A DNA stretch of 64,000 nucleotides, taken from contig SJOL01001962.1 of NCBI GenBank assembly GCA_004794785.1, forward strand, positions 916,829 through 980,828. The letters are read 5' to 3'. The translations under genes and the position numbers were made by a program. This DNA is from Opisthorchis felineus. Lineage: Eukaryota > Platyhelminthes > Trematoda > Opisthorchiida > Opisthorchiidae. Below, piece by piece: positions 46,970 through 58,729 of this stretch; position 1 is the stretch's first letter; each line of letters begins with the position of its first letter. The notes below the pieces were generated by a model, which was not told the DNA's origin, did not search any database, and worked only from the letters and a program-made list of their open reading frames with translations.

Positions 46970-49170
46970 AACCCCAACCAGAAAGTTGGCAGCATATATG
47001 TTGCTGACATCGGTTGGCCACTTTTCGTCATGTTCTCCGACCAAGCACATAAAGAGTCACTTGGGCCACTCGGACAGCTTCGACAAGAGCTACACTCCAA
47101 GCAATCTCTTTCTCACCCTACTTCCAACTTGCACGTTGTCCACCTCGAAGTTTGACCATTCTGAAAGAAGCACGTTGAAGAACACTGGTCTCCTTAGATG
47201 ATAATTCCACATGCACAGCACACGGCCAACTAGCCGCAGATGACGGCACTGGACGAAAATACCTGCTTCACAACCAAACACCGGTTTTCTACTCACCTTG
47301 CTTAAAATTGGTTGATGCCATCCGACACCGTCAACGCTTCTAGGCTATCGGTGGTCAAAACCTGGAGACTGTCCGCCCACAGGCAACAGGTCGTACAACC
47401 GTACAGCAACAGCCCGTAATGTGGTCTGACACACCCGACATCTGATGTATAGTGCTACATCGTTCTAATGCCCAAAAGATGCAAACAAGGAAATATGACT
47501 CGGGCCTTTGAAATTCGTTCACTGACTTCATCGGTCACAGTTTCGTCAAAGTGAGATGTGCAAAGTTTTCCGCGAACTCCAGGACTTCCGTTGAATAGCA
47601 GAGGTAATGTTCAAATAATGTATGTTATGAAGAAGGACCGTACTTTTCGTAGGTGCAAAAAATGGATATAATTGTGTTCAGCTCATTCAAGTTATTGTGC
47701 CTTATGTCTGTCTTTAAAGATTAGAATGTTTGCGCGCTCCAGGTTTCTCGTCAGTAACAATGAGACGGGTATAGTATACTGATCGCCAGTTTATTCAACA
47801 AAAATTGAGTTTTGCCTGCGTTTCCAACTATTAGGATAATGTTTTCTGCCGACTCTAGATCGATAAGATCTCATCAGCAACAATTTGAACATAGGCGTTT
47901 TTAGGACCCTCTGGCTTTCCTTTCATCAGTTCACCGACGACGAAGCCGAAAAATGAAAATGTGGACATTCCTTCCGGACAAAACGTTTTGTAGGAAAGCT
48001 TATAGCCATACACTCACACGCCGGGAAATATATGAATATGAGGACTGGATTATGTTCACAAAATTCTGAGGCGTCCCCTTTTGCGTAAGTGTGGACAGAA
48101 GCATTTACCGATGGACAGAATCGAACTCAGCTTTGAAGTCAAGGAATTCCAATAATGTGGGTCATTGCTACTTATGGCGCTGCTCTAACACCTGTCGGTG
48201 TATTGCCTGTGCAGCCTGTAGTGGGCTGATTTACGGCTTTTTGCCTATGGGTCAAATTTTGCGTACCGCTGTAAGACGAGGTAGAATAAGTGACTCCAGA
48301 AGCATTGTAACATCGGGAGTTAAACTGACGCCTCCGTGGCCGTCACATTCACTGCGGGTACTCTTTTGGAAGACGAGCACTAATATCGATTGTCTGGGAC
48401 AGTCACTTTTTCTACGACGGACGCAAATAAGCTAGATAGACTCTGGCTGAGGACTTCACCGCCTTCCTTAAACAGAAAGGGTCTTCGGGTGCAGAAACTC
48501 GATGGCTCTTGAATAGGTGTATGCACTCGAACATACCGAACAGAAGAGAGCTTCATATAGATCAAACGGAAAAATATGTGTATATTTCCGTCTAAGCTAG
48601 ACGCGCGTGTTGCTCGTAAATCTAAAAAACGCAATGGAAGGTGGCAACATACATGTGAGTGACCAGGGTCCATGTAGACAGGTCAGAAGCAGTGGCAGGT
48701 AGCTGTCGATCCTGAGCACAGCTGATAACAATGTTGTCTAATTGGGTTTTGGGTTAGTTTTCTAGTTGGCCTCACATGGTCGAGCAGTTTCCATTGTGCG
48801 GGAAGTTGGTAATGTAAGGGGACAGTCTGTGGTCAACCCACAGTTTCAGTAGGCGCTCTGTTCTTTGTTTGTCTTGTGCCTAATTCAGGACGCCAACCCA
48901 CTTGATCCCGAACAACACTAAGACTGTCGACCTGCACATTCACGTAACCAGCACCCACAGCAACGTCTGAGCTTTTATTCCGTTGTAAAAGGATATCGTA
49001 GGATCTGTTTTTGGCGGATTCGGGGCTACAGTGAGTTGGAGCACAAGCGGATACTATAACAACGGAGAGATTAGCCAATGTTTTCGGCGATTCCTTCACA
49101 GACCATGCTACATGAATCTCGTGGAGACGACTATCCACGGGCTTCCAAACAAATAAAAATGTTTCCACCG
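46970..49170 (-). mobile_element. degenerate APE-type non-LTR retrotransposon (RTE-like)
   Basis: On the minus strand, from 49,168 to 48,833: an endonuclease part with SVVIVSACAPTHCSPESAKN, DILLQRNKSSDVAVGAGYVN and VGWRPELGTRQTKNRAPTET. This corresponds to the conserved SAYAPTD...DFN region of APE endonucleases, with the D of that motif decayed. About 48,180-48,060: RT pieces such as FLDFKAEFDSV and QKGTPQNFVNI. About 47,450-46,970: the C-terminal part (IRCRVCQTTLRAV; SRKPVFGCEAGIFVQC; LVGRVLCMWNYHLRR). Many stops and frameshifts. It is inserted antisense to the plus-strand exons around it. Confidence 0.75.
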
Positions 49171-49285
49171 CTGGACCCTACACAATATCCCCCCGTGCGT
49201 CCATCTGCAGTGCTCTCCGGCTCACGGGTGATGCGCTGCCAAAGAGGGGATTAGACCAAAGAGGCAATAATTTCCGTCCTAGTGC

Positions 49286-49516
49286 TTGAGTTCTGAATTC
49301 TTGTCTCTGACAAAGAGCATTTACCAATTCAGACCAAATCCAGAGTACAGTCAACAGCAGCTTACTGTCTTGCTTGCTTCAAAGTATGAAGTTAAGGGCA
49401 TTCAACAGGCTGCCTTTCAGGATTTTAAAATTGACTTCGAGCTGATAAGGGCTGTTACCGTAGACGGACGCGCAGAGGTTGTCGCTAGGGCTGATACAAA
49501 GCAAATAAAACTTTAA
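49286..49516 (+). CDS. candidate terminal exon, unidentified protein
   Basis: The frame is open from 49,286, with an internal acceptor CTGCCTTTCAG at about 49,422. After it come DFKIDFELIRAVTVDGRAEV and VARADTKQIKL and a TAA that overlaps an AATAAA polyadenylation signal. It may be the end of a gene whose earlier exon is at 45.1 kb, with the retrotransposon between. No family recognised. Confidence 0.35.
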   Translation: MSSEFLSLTKSIYQFRPNPEYSQQQLTVLLASKYEVKGIQQAAFQDFKIDFELIRAVTVDGRAEVVARADTKQIKL

Positions 49517-49838
49517 AGTCAAGTGGTGTTGGGTTGGGTTAGGTGGGTAGATATGGCATTGCCGTTTTAACTTTCCCTCTGGTGAATTATTGCAGGGGGA
49601 AAAGTTCCCTGCAGGTAAAATTTTCTCTAAACAGAGATACTGCTTCTTGGGTGCATACCCTTGGAATGCTGACGGTGATGCCTCTGTCTCCATTTGCACA
49701 CAGGACATCGTTTGTACAAAACAGTAAATAGTGCATAAATTTGATATGATTATCACTGTCTGGATTGCGGACAAAAAGAAACACGATTAAAAAAGAACAC
49801 TAGTTTGTCATTTGTAATGTAAGTTCAACTTTTTCTAG

Positions 49839-50071
49839 ATGCTGTCGATAAGATTCTGTATGTTGATGCGGTTAACTCTGCCAGTTTAAAAAGGTCTCGA
49901 GCATCCTAGGAGCAAGCGCTGGTTGACCTTGCAAGCTTTCAGTCCGCATACATCAAGTATTTCCTATCGTCTATTCGGAACGGGAGTGTTGGTAATAATG
50001 TTCTTTCAGGAAACGGTACTGTGGATTCTCTAGACCCTTCCGCAGAAGAGTATTCCCGAGAAATTCTAGTG
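49839..50071 (+). pseudogene. exon-like frame with one in-frame TAG
   Basis: Acceptor CAACTTTTTCTAG. Two bases complete a codon, then DAVDKILYVDAVNSASLKRS, RAS, TAG at 49,907-49,909, then EQALVDLASFQSAYIKYFLS, SIRNGSVGNNVLSGNGTVDS and LDPSAEEYSREILV to a possible donor GTAATG. Both sides of the stop look coding in the same frame. Either the gene is broken, or the true acceptor is the CTAG just before GAG at 49,910. Confidence 0.35.
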
Positions 50072-50790
50072 GTAATGCTTCTGGCAGCTCTCATAAGAGC
50101 TGTCCTCTATTCGAGAGATTTTTGTGGGTGCCTTTTCTTCGTAAATCAACTATTGCATGAGTTCCTTGTCATCTGGTATTATGGGGTTCTTGCACACCTC
50201 AAACAACTGATGGATACCTTTTTCCAAACACACGAGAAAAACTCGTGGCCAAAGAACAGTTCTGTTGTTGAGCCCAAGTTAAAGTGCTCAGTGCAATCGA
50301 ATGGTGGTGTTCCTGAATCAGTTCCTTAAGATCTCATTCGGACACCCCTGATGGTAAAAGAAATGCCACTGAAATTCTTCGTGTCCTAGAGATCTGTCAC
50401 GTGCAAAATGTCTCTGGTTGTTGTAGATATCGACATGGGTCTTCTAATTCAAACCTACTTCGTCCACACGGGAGTAATGAGGGAAATGTTTTGCTCACCG
50501 GGGGCGGGAAACCACAGACAATATACTTGTAGTGGAATTGAGGTAGACTGCTGGAATTTGCTACTCCCTCTCTTTGTAGTGTTTTACCAGATGAAACATA
50601 TTAATTTTGGCAGATGTTGAGTATCGAAGCATTCGAAACGCTGCATTCTGTTTTCAGGGTTTACATAATTCCGAGCTTTATACATTCTTCTCTGGCTTCC
50701 TTGCTCAAAAGTCAATGAATCAAGCAATCCCAAAGAATCCGAAAGTTTATCCCTGTCTTTCACAAGTAGCACTATTCGTAAGCTCGATGA
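50072..50790. other. unassigned sequence
   Basis: The upstream frame continues open for a while (to 50,329) as possible intron read-through. Nothing recognised. Confidence 0.35.
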
Positions 50791-50836
50791 GCACCCACCA
50801 TTTAGTCTCACCCGCTTTGGGACTCATCAGGAAGAG
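50791..50836 (-). ncRNA. degenerate hammerhead relic
   Basis: Minus strand: CTGATGA intact, then TCCCAAAGCGGGTGAGAC, which still shows a CCC/GGG stem II and GAGA in place of GAAA. The GTC triplet is lost. It resembles the Schistosoma-type stem II more than family 1. Confidence 0.4.
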
Positions 50837-51335
50837 TTAGATCTCGGATTTCAGTCTGTCTTTAAACTCACTGGTTTAATTTCCCACAATTTGTTTGTTT
50901 GTATCTCTGAACCGCTGGCACGGCAAATTCGGCTTGCTTGATTCTGTCAAGCAACTTACACTTATCGTATGAACAAACGGTAGTCAAACCCAAAAGTGGA
51001 CTTCTGAGTGGGAAACATTAGGAACCAGGTTCTGCAATGTGATTGGCTGATCATAAACGAAGCAATCGGATGTGTAAACAAGTCGGTTAATTTCTAACCA
51101 TGCAATTCTTATCCCGCGCACAGCTTTGCAGACAGGACCATTTTTTCTACCCAGCCGGCGCAGTAGTGTCCACAGTCTCCTCTCACCATTGGTTGATTTC
51201 TTGCCGCCAATCCGAGGTAAGGCAGAGTAGTTGTTGAGAGAAAACTGGGTACCTGCTGCTGAATCCTGCTTGGCTGTTGGTAAATTGCTGCACCACTCAA
51301 CATCGTTTCTTCCAAACGGATTCACGAAGATACTC

Positions 51336-51789
51336 ATGCAAAATTCTAAACGCCCATCTCACTTGACGAAATCATGGCTAGAGCCGAACGGAAAAATTCC
51401 AAAACTCCAACCTTCAACAAAGACACCCTATTTGTTCCCACCAACAGCCGCATTTGCTTTGGAATACCATCAGCAGCTAGTTGAGGGCACGAAACTAAAT
51501 ACATCGACAGCATTGTTTCGTCCGTTAAATCCACTCCTCAGTGCTGCCACGTTTTGGACCGCTTTGGAAGAACAGTTGAAACAGCAGCAACGTAGTCTTT
51601 GTCTTACTGTTCCGAATGCGGTCACATCACCAAACAGGCTGAAACCATATGATATCTCATCTAGATCCCGTATATTTGATTCTTCCCTCACGAGTCCACT
51701 GGTTTCGAGGTGGACTGCAACCGATGACCCAGTTTCTTTAATGAGTAGACAACAGAATACTTCCAATCCGTCCCTATCAGTGGAAATAG
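51336..51789 (+). CDS. candidate first coding exon of the RNF220-like gene
   Basis: The frame is open from 51,229. The first ATG is at 51,336, though its context is poor and the exon could start upstream. It runs 151 codons plus one base to a consensus donor G/GTGAGT. The peptide is Ser/Thr/Pro-rich and probably disordered (FPPTAAFALEYHQQLVEGTK; TALFRPLNPLLSAATFWTAL; SPNRLKPYDISSRSRIFDSS). Human RNF220 has a long disordered N-terminus with an FRPF and KRLKN stretch, a faint resemblance only. The 3' phase (one base, G) fits the AC start of the zinc-finger exon at 61,179 to give Asp, but also fits others. Confidence 0.45.
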
Positions 51790-52814
51790 GTGAGTGATTT
51801 AGAATATTTTCCCAGTAACTGTCCATCCAGAGAGGATTTTGGATGACACACTAAATTGCGTAGAGAAGACAGTAAAGCTCTTTCAAACTCACGGGCAGGA
51901 ACACGGCGCCTAATGAAAAAACGCAGCTTTTTACAAAACCGCCAAATGCACCCATTCTGCTTCCGATACTTGAAGCTGTACTGACTGATCAGTCACAGGC
52001 CCTCTGAGATTTGTCGCCAAAGTTTACCTAATTACTAAGCAATCGATTCTACGATTTGCATCCTGCAGACACTGTCGTAACCGACTGAGGTTACCCAACG
52101 ACAGTTAATGAATGCCAATCCTTTGGACTGATAAAATAAGTGTATTACCACCTAAGGCGCCGATACTGCATTCAGTCGAGCAATACTTATCTACGGTTAG
52201 AACAATTACAGTTCTCTTGCATAAACCAAATATGTTCATTCGTAAACCGTTTATGGTACGATCTTTTGAGTGTTTCTTAGACTCTTCGGCGTCTCTCTGA
52301 CCCTGGCTTCTCCCCCGTTTTTTCATCTGTTCCATTCGAACTTTTTGGCGCAGTCGGGTTCAGGTAACCGGTACTCGCCTTTCGAAAGCCGATTCGTATC
52401 CCATCCAGAACTGGTTGAAGTGTGCTATTCGTCTCTTAAAAGGCGGTAGTTGTTTGGAAGTTGTTTGTTTGCTTAGAGAAAGGGCCTGCTTCCGCAATAA
52501 ACCGCTGGGTTCTCGGAGCGATGGGATATGTTCCTTTTTCGTGGTAGAACACCCAGCCACTCCATCTCTATTGTAAAAACAACGCGATAATTACTTCTCA
52601 AACATCTCAAGTTGTCCGCATTTCTTCTTCTCAACTTGGTCTGAAAAAGAGATTAAAGTTATCACCACCTTAGTTAAACGCCCTTGCATGTTGACCCATT
52701 CTCATCCAGACTCTGCATGCTCTTATTTCAGATAGGATCAAAGTGTGTCTACTTACCTCCGCTCCAGTTTAGGTAGGATGTGAACTTCATTAGCATTCAC
52801 AAGGTCGATGGGAA
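51790..52814. other. probable intron
   Basis: No exon recognised. A frame at 52,360-52,560 (minus) is unsupported. Confidence 0.35.
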
Positions 52815-52850
52815 CTCTGAGTCGTCGTCCTTGGGGCTCATCAGGTAGAC
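52815..52850 (-). ncRNA. degenerate family 1 hammerhead relic
   Basis: Minus strand: CCTACs-like stem I side, CTGATGA intact at 52,838-52,844, CCCCAAGGACGACGAC following. The GAAA box and GTC are lost. It faces the relic at 53,010. Confidence 0.4.
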
Positions 52851-53009
52851 ATGGCCTCCGAATCTTATCAGCGAACATTATGAAAGAGGGATATAGGCTA
52901 ACTTCAGCTGTCTTCTGTCAACTAAGTTAACCTCTAAATGAATGTTTTCTCTAACATAAATACACTTCAGTGTTCAGGTAGGAAATAAGGCTGTCAGAGA
53001 TTCGGGAAC

Positions 53010-53070
53010 TATGCTTACCCAATGAGCTGTAAGAGAAGGGTAGTCGATATTGGGCTGTAAAGTATTTTCA
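53010..53070 (+). ncRNA. degenerate family 1 hammerhead relic
   Basis: Plus strand: GCTTACCCAATGAGC, GAAGGGTAGTCGATATTGGG and CTGTAAAGTATTTTCA align with family 1 (CCTACCTGATGAGC...GGTCGTGGGCTGTCGAAG...TTTTCA). The core is too changed to cleave. Confidence 0.45.
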
Positions 53071-53564
53071 TCGAGTGATGAACAAGACCGAAACATAATT
53101 CGATACCTTGAATATTGTTTCAGCTGAAACAACGGGAAGCATTTGTGCAACACATTCGGTCGCACACCGTTATCAAAGGCATTTTGAGGCGAATTCTCTC
53201 CAACACCAAATTAAACCAAAATTTTCTTCGCTGAAGATGGAGACAAGGGATGACGAACCAGTTCAGTCTAGCACTTTTTAACTAAAAATTAATTCACCAC
53301 AGTAAGTAGTACCGTCAGTGGTGCCATACTACAAAATTTTACTAACTAAGGCGTCCACAAAGCTGGAAAATAGTTCAAATCATTTTGGGACGTAACGGAA
53401 CAAACTTCATAATTGTTCCAACAAGCTATACGTCACCCTGATTGGGTTCCGATAAGAGTGGCAAAATAAATCATTAACTTCCGGTACTCCTTGTGCACCC
53501 GAAGTCTGGAGGACATCCTTCTATTATTCATTCGGGTGCATCAGTGTAACCGAACGCAAGCGTT
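53071..53564. other. unassigned, probably intron
   Basis: Nothing recognised. Confidence 0.35.
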
Positions 53565-53645
53565 TTAGCTAGCTCACTTGGTAGAGCACCCGACCGGCAA
53601 GCTGAATTTCAGTGGATCAGGTCCACCTATGGATGAGTTTTCTCA
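53565..53645 (+). repeat. tRNA-derived SINE head
   Basis: A-box-like TAGCTCACTTGGTAGAGCAC at 53,570-53,589 and a degenerate B box (GTGGATCAGGTCCACC, about 53,612-53,627) with tRNA-like spacing. This is not an intact tRNA: the anticodon arm and acceptor stem do not pair well. Confidence 0.5.
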
Positions 53646-54852
53646 CTCATACTCTATGTGACTGGACTTTTCATTTCAAAATCTTCCAAACCATCGTGCA
53701 CTTCCTAAATATCCACAAACGTTACATGTAATCATATTGCCTGGAATAATTGTTACCAATTTTTGAATACCGTTTAGCATTTATTTAGCTGAATCAGTAT
53801 CTTTGAACCTTTGCACCTGTATGATCAGAATTTACAACCTCTCATTGAAAGGATATATTAAGAACACGCTTCTCAGTCTATCATTCACAGACTCTAGCAT
53901 GTAACTTTAAGCCAGTAAGCGTCGACTACGGTACACCTTAATGTTTTCCTCTTCCAGCATCTACTACATCCAATCCACCTACTCTCACACCCCTGCCTAA
54001 AGCGATTAACAGACAACAAAGCCCCACTTATCGTAGATGCATTATCAATTCTTTGTGTCCTATTTTTGTAGTATCTAATGGAACTTTCTGTGTACAGCTG
54101 TGAATTGTTGATGTTATTCTGGAAAGCGCCGTATGCTTATTCTGCTAGGTACCAGTGTACCTGTGAAACGTGCACGAAAATGCAGCTTCACATGATGAGT
54201 GCGGTGTGACTTTCACAAAGAGCTAGGAGTAATTTCAGTGTAAACACCAAACAGTTGTGGGACACTTTCATGACGAAGACTCATCTAACTCCTGAAATCA
54301 ACCCGAAGAGCGAATGCAAATTCATTCGTGGTTTTTTGTTGTAAAAAGTTCAAATGAGACTATAAATTCGTATAAAAGGCGAACGACGAAAACAAACTCA
54401 ATGTTTGTCGGGGCATGAATCTACTGGGTAGTGAATCTGTAGTACATTTTTATGAGGTCGGTGATTTGGGGCCTTAAGGCGTCAGGCTGAGATTGACCCA
54501 AGAACAAACAGATTCTATCAAGACGCGATTTGTTCTGTTCTGTCAGGACGCAAGATCTGTATACTTCGGTTTGGAAGCATCCAAAAGCGAAGCGTTTTTT
54601 ACCAATGACGCCTGAGGAGTGTCCTGGAAACATGGTGGTACCCATAGAAGATTATGCCTGTAAATAAGATTGTTCAGTTGGTGAGCAAACTGTTGAAACG
54701 AAATTAGCAAGCGCAGCGAACTATTCGGCCACTAAATGACAGATGGGTGGGCCTTTTACGTCTGCCTTTTACGTTAACTTGAAGACATGGCTCAGTACTG
54801 CCAAACGAGACTCTGAATGCCTTGATTTTTTTATTTCTTTACGATATTGCAG
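53646..54852. other. unassigned, probably intron
   Basis: A minus frame at 54,421-54,645 (74 residues) has no support from splice sites or domains. Confidence 0.35.
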
Positions 54853-55001
54853 GAATAAAGATTGAGTTACTATCTGTACCGATTGTCAAGCGTCGACGTC
54901 AGCGATCCGAAACATTCAGACTCAGTCTCCCAAAGGAGTTAGTCACCGGTTTAAATTCCGCTTTAAATACCTGGATCAGTATAAGGTGTCAATCGTTTTA
55001 G
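54853..55001 (+). CDS. candidate terminal exon, basic peptide
   Basis: A very strong acceptor (GATTTTTTTATTTCTTTACGATATTGCAG). Two bases complete a codon, followed by IKIELLSVPIVKRRRQRSET, FRLSLPKELVTGLNSALNTW and a TAG at 54,999. The entry phase fits the donor at 51,789 (G+GA as Gly), so it may be an alternative 3' exon of the same gene. The KRRRQR cluster could be a nuclear-localisation signal. No family recognised. Confidence 0.4.
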
Positions 55002-57489
55002 CCATGCTAAGAAATAATCCTAACCAAATCACCAAATTACAAGGACCAACAATTGGTTATTGGTTGACAGAATTCATCTTAAGCATCATTTCCACCACCA
55101 AAGTCCTACGAGTTGACCTATCCACGGGACACCGATCGGTAACAAGCTACGTAAAAACTATTCGCTGAATGATGAATGCAGGATTTATGTTTGAAGTGAA
55201 TTCAGATGGCAAGTATTCCCTCCTTTATTGGAAGCGGAGGACCTCTGCCAGTTTTGTCTTCTGTCTTTCGAAGACTGTGAACGTATTGGTAGTAATAAAA
55301 TAGAGATCCACTTTCCATATATGGAGCGAGGAACTCCACCATGGTTTACAATGGCACTAATGAAGCAAGCACCGTTGGTGCCGTCGAGGTCAGTTTCTTA
55401 CTGCACGGAGAAACTAATACACTTGGATTGGTGACCCAAGCGTTGGATAATGCATGAACCCTTTAGCTTGTGCCTGATACGCGGCTCACGTGCACTTGGA
55501 TGTCTACTACAAGCCGTATATACCTGTTTCACAAAAATACGGATGCATTTTAAGTTTTAGAACATTTAAGTAATTTGCAACTCCTATTACATTATAGAAA
55601 AAAAGCGGATGGTCTTGATATCTGAAGGATATTCTCCGCTCAGTGTTGCGAGGCCTAAAACACTGAGCCAAAGAGACTGGTGTTTCCTGTGAGGTAAGGG
55701 ATTTCACGGATTTTTAGGATGAAAGTTGTGGCTTATAGGAGGTAATGCGGAGAAGACCAAGGATTGTTTGGATTCAACTCATTTTTACCCGGTTTCTGTA
55801 GCAACTGTGTTGATTTCTGGCAATCAATCAAGTTCAAGTAAACCCATATTTTCACGTTCCTTGAGAGTATTTTGAGTATGGAAAATCTAGGAGCATTCAG
55901 TCTAATTCCAACAAGTGATTGGATGGTCACCACATTTTCGCCATCAATATACTTGGTACATTTGACCCGTTAATGATAGAATACCAAAGCCTCATTCATT
56001 CTGGGCCTATTTCTTACTCGAAAAGCCCTATTTTTGAGGCAACACTTTGCGAAATATGAGCAGCACAAACAAAAAAGTGCCTGAGGGCTGGGCGCACATT
56101 TTCCGTGAGACACGATATTTGTAGTTAAACCTGAAAAACACTTTTCCTAGTGGATCTGTCTCGCAAAACCAAGGAGTGTTTTTGCCATATTAGGTTAAGA
56201 TTGACTGATCCAAGGGTTGGGATAATCGAAACGGTCGGGTTGGAATTTTAAATAACGAGCAATTTTACTAAAACCCTTATCTCGGATTGCACGAGATGAA
56301 GTCGGGATACATGGATACTGGTTTGTCCGGTTGGCCTAGTGGTATGCTCTTACTAGATTTTCAGAACAATGCATCGTTTTAGGGGTGAACAAACCGGGAA
56401 TATATGTTGAACTATTCAGTAAACACATTTTGGCAGATAGAGCGTAACCGTTAGAAGTGGCATGTGTTGTCAGTAAGGCCAAATTAGCTGTAAATTCATT
56501 TGGGTTTCAAACCTGTTCAAATGTTTAACATTTGACCGGGCTAAGTGATAACCAAGTCGGGCATACTTTAAACAAAATTATGTAGATTTATCTGGCAGTT
56601 TAGCATTTATGGCTTAGGAACTCGACGTAATACTCGCAGCATCACGAGCAGACACGTTGAAAGTTCACGCAGATTTCACGTCCAAAGGCACATACATGTG
56701 AAACACAAAGCTTCACCGGACCAGACAAGCTTGACTGTAATGTTGGCTGAGTATGACTGCGAGCAACCTGTTGGTCGTATACATTTTGAAATGGCCTATC
56801 AAGTGCGGCTTTACACAGCAAGTGAATCACGATTTTTAGTCAGGATACCACAAGGACGCACTCTCCAATAACACATGGAAGTACGTTTTATTACTTTGGT
56901 GAAGAGTTCGGTCGTCAAGCTTTACTTAGATTTGGTAACCTCTGATTCCCACTGAAGAATCTGTCCTGCTTCGTCTTCGCATGTTGGGTAGCAGCAAAGC
57001 AAAAAATAACTGCTCAAGAAAAAACGTTGGAGTAATCGGTTCAGAGAGGTCTGGTGAACAACCGGTACATTTATTACTGGGCATCCTACGCTTTTGATAC
57101 AAAATTTTCGTGAATAAGTGAGCTGGAAGGTGGAGAACTGGTTAGTGAGATTTACAACTTCCGATTTAACTAGTACTGAATGTTAGTCGGCAGTTCTTGT
57201 TTGGTGGTTTGTGTAGATAACCATGACTTACAACAGTTACCTTTAGGGTGCAGTTTTCATCACTTTTCATCAGTATTCTGAGGTCTTGCTCTTCTGGTCT
57301 AGAGCACTTTCATGGTATATTTCTCTTTGTTATTGTAGCGGAATTTGTTGGTCTTTGTGTGCCAGGAGGTTGCTAGGACAGTTAAAGTGGGGTTGGGAAG
57401 ACCAAGTGTGGCTTATCCTGTCTGCGTTTTGCACTTTACACCAAAAAACCAGTTCACTGATAACCAAGCACCGCCACGTATCAATTTAG
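55002..57489. other. unassigned, probably intron
   Basis: Includes a frame at 55,228-55,434 beginning EAEDLCQFCLLSFEDCERIG (a Cys-x2-Cys pair but no matching second pair) and a weak tRNA A-box-like piece at 56,332. Neither is accepted. Confidence 0.35.
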
Positions 57490-57900
57490 CGAATCAAAAA
57501 CCGTTCACGCTGGGATCCTTAGCGAGTTCCACCACGTCGTGCATCAGCAGCTGTGCCGTGAATGCTAGTACTTGTTTCGAGACTTCCACATATTCTAACT
57601 CCATTCTGTCCATTGTGTCCATTGCATACCCTGAAATTGCCGAGTTTTTAACCGCCGCCTGATACTCACCTGCGTTCCTTGGTGGCCTGTTTATTCACCG
57701 CTTGTGCTCACCTGTTTTGGTATACACTTCCATGGTATTTTTTCCAATGTAAAACTTTGCGCAGTCGTTATGTTTTAGTTTTATACATTCCCTAGTCTCA
57801 TCGACCGGCAAGCGAACCTTGAACTGCACCAGTGCTGAGTGTAAAATTTTGCCATTCTGGAATGCATCTATAATGTTGACCATATTCAACGCTGGTGTAT
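57490..57900 (-). pseudogene. PLE GIY-YIG endonuclease remnant
   Basis: Minus strand from 57,889: NIIDAFQNGKILHSALVQFK, DCAKFYIGKNTMEVYTKTGE, HKR, then in shifted frames AAVKNSAISGYAMDTMDRM and a tail that ends DPSVNGF-like. The order is the same as in the PLE at 3489-3941. Here the YIG core is kept, but there are stops and frameshifts after it. It lies antisense within the predicted RNF220-like intron. Confidence 0.75.
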
Positions 57901-58729
57901 TTTTTCGCTGGAAAAAATTAGGCGTTTACTCTGGTTACAGAGTCAAAGATAAACAGGGTAGGGTAGATCCCATTGAACTGGTGTTTCAGCAGCATTCGAT
58001 CAGTTTGTCACCGATAAGCCTCAAGAGGATTATCTAACTTCGTGATAGCTTAATCCCATAGACTTTCAGTAGCTCCTATCAAGGTTGAGAATCTAACTAC
58101 ACTGTTCTCAAGCCGGTTTGTGAGGAACAGAAACCAAGTTTGTCATCACTGATCCCTTATGACAACACAGAATGAAATGGCACAGCGACGGGAGTGCGCA
58201 TATGTGAAAAAAGCTACCCAGCAAGTTGTCATCAACACGTGGTCATGGACAGCGCACTGCTGTGAACAGGCTTAGTTCAATTAACACTGGACTAATTAGC
58301 CTACTTTCACGAAAGAGGATGTTCGTATGCGCAACACCCATCATATGTGCATTCCCACACAAAGCTGGCCTGTCACAGTTTCGGCGGTCAGTCAGACATG
58401 GTAGAAGCAGGAAAGCCTTTATCCAAGTTTACAAACACTAGACTTCACCACTGATTAGTTGCAAACAGGAGCTTGGTCACAGGCGATGCCTCCTGTTTTG
58501 TCGGCTTTTTATTTCAGCCTAGCGATCAGAACATCGAAAACCAGCTGCTTGAAGAATAGTTAGAAAAGTGGCATTATGTGTTATTTTCAACTCTTTCAAT
58601 CATCAATACAGTTGATTCATGGTAGAAATTATCCCACCTAATTATGTATGTATAATAGTTTGAATCAAAGGACGTCGCTCCAGCTGTGATTCAGGAGTGT
58701 CGAGCGTACCCTGGTTGAGTGGTGGTGAC
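57901..58729. other. unassigned; possibly upstream PLE remnants on the minus strand
   Basis: No clear domain. Confidence 0.3.

Noticed and set aside
55228..55434. Frame starting EAEDLCQFC as a zinc finger
   Set aside because: Only one Cys pair at proper spacing and no clear acceptor or donor.
56325..56400. tRNA-like segment with an A-box-like GGCCTAGTGGTA
   Set aside because: The B box is too poor (GGGGTGAACAAACC) and no cloverleaf forms.
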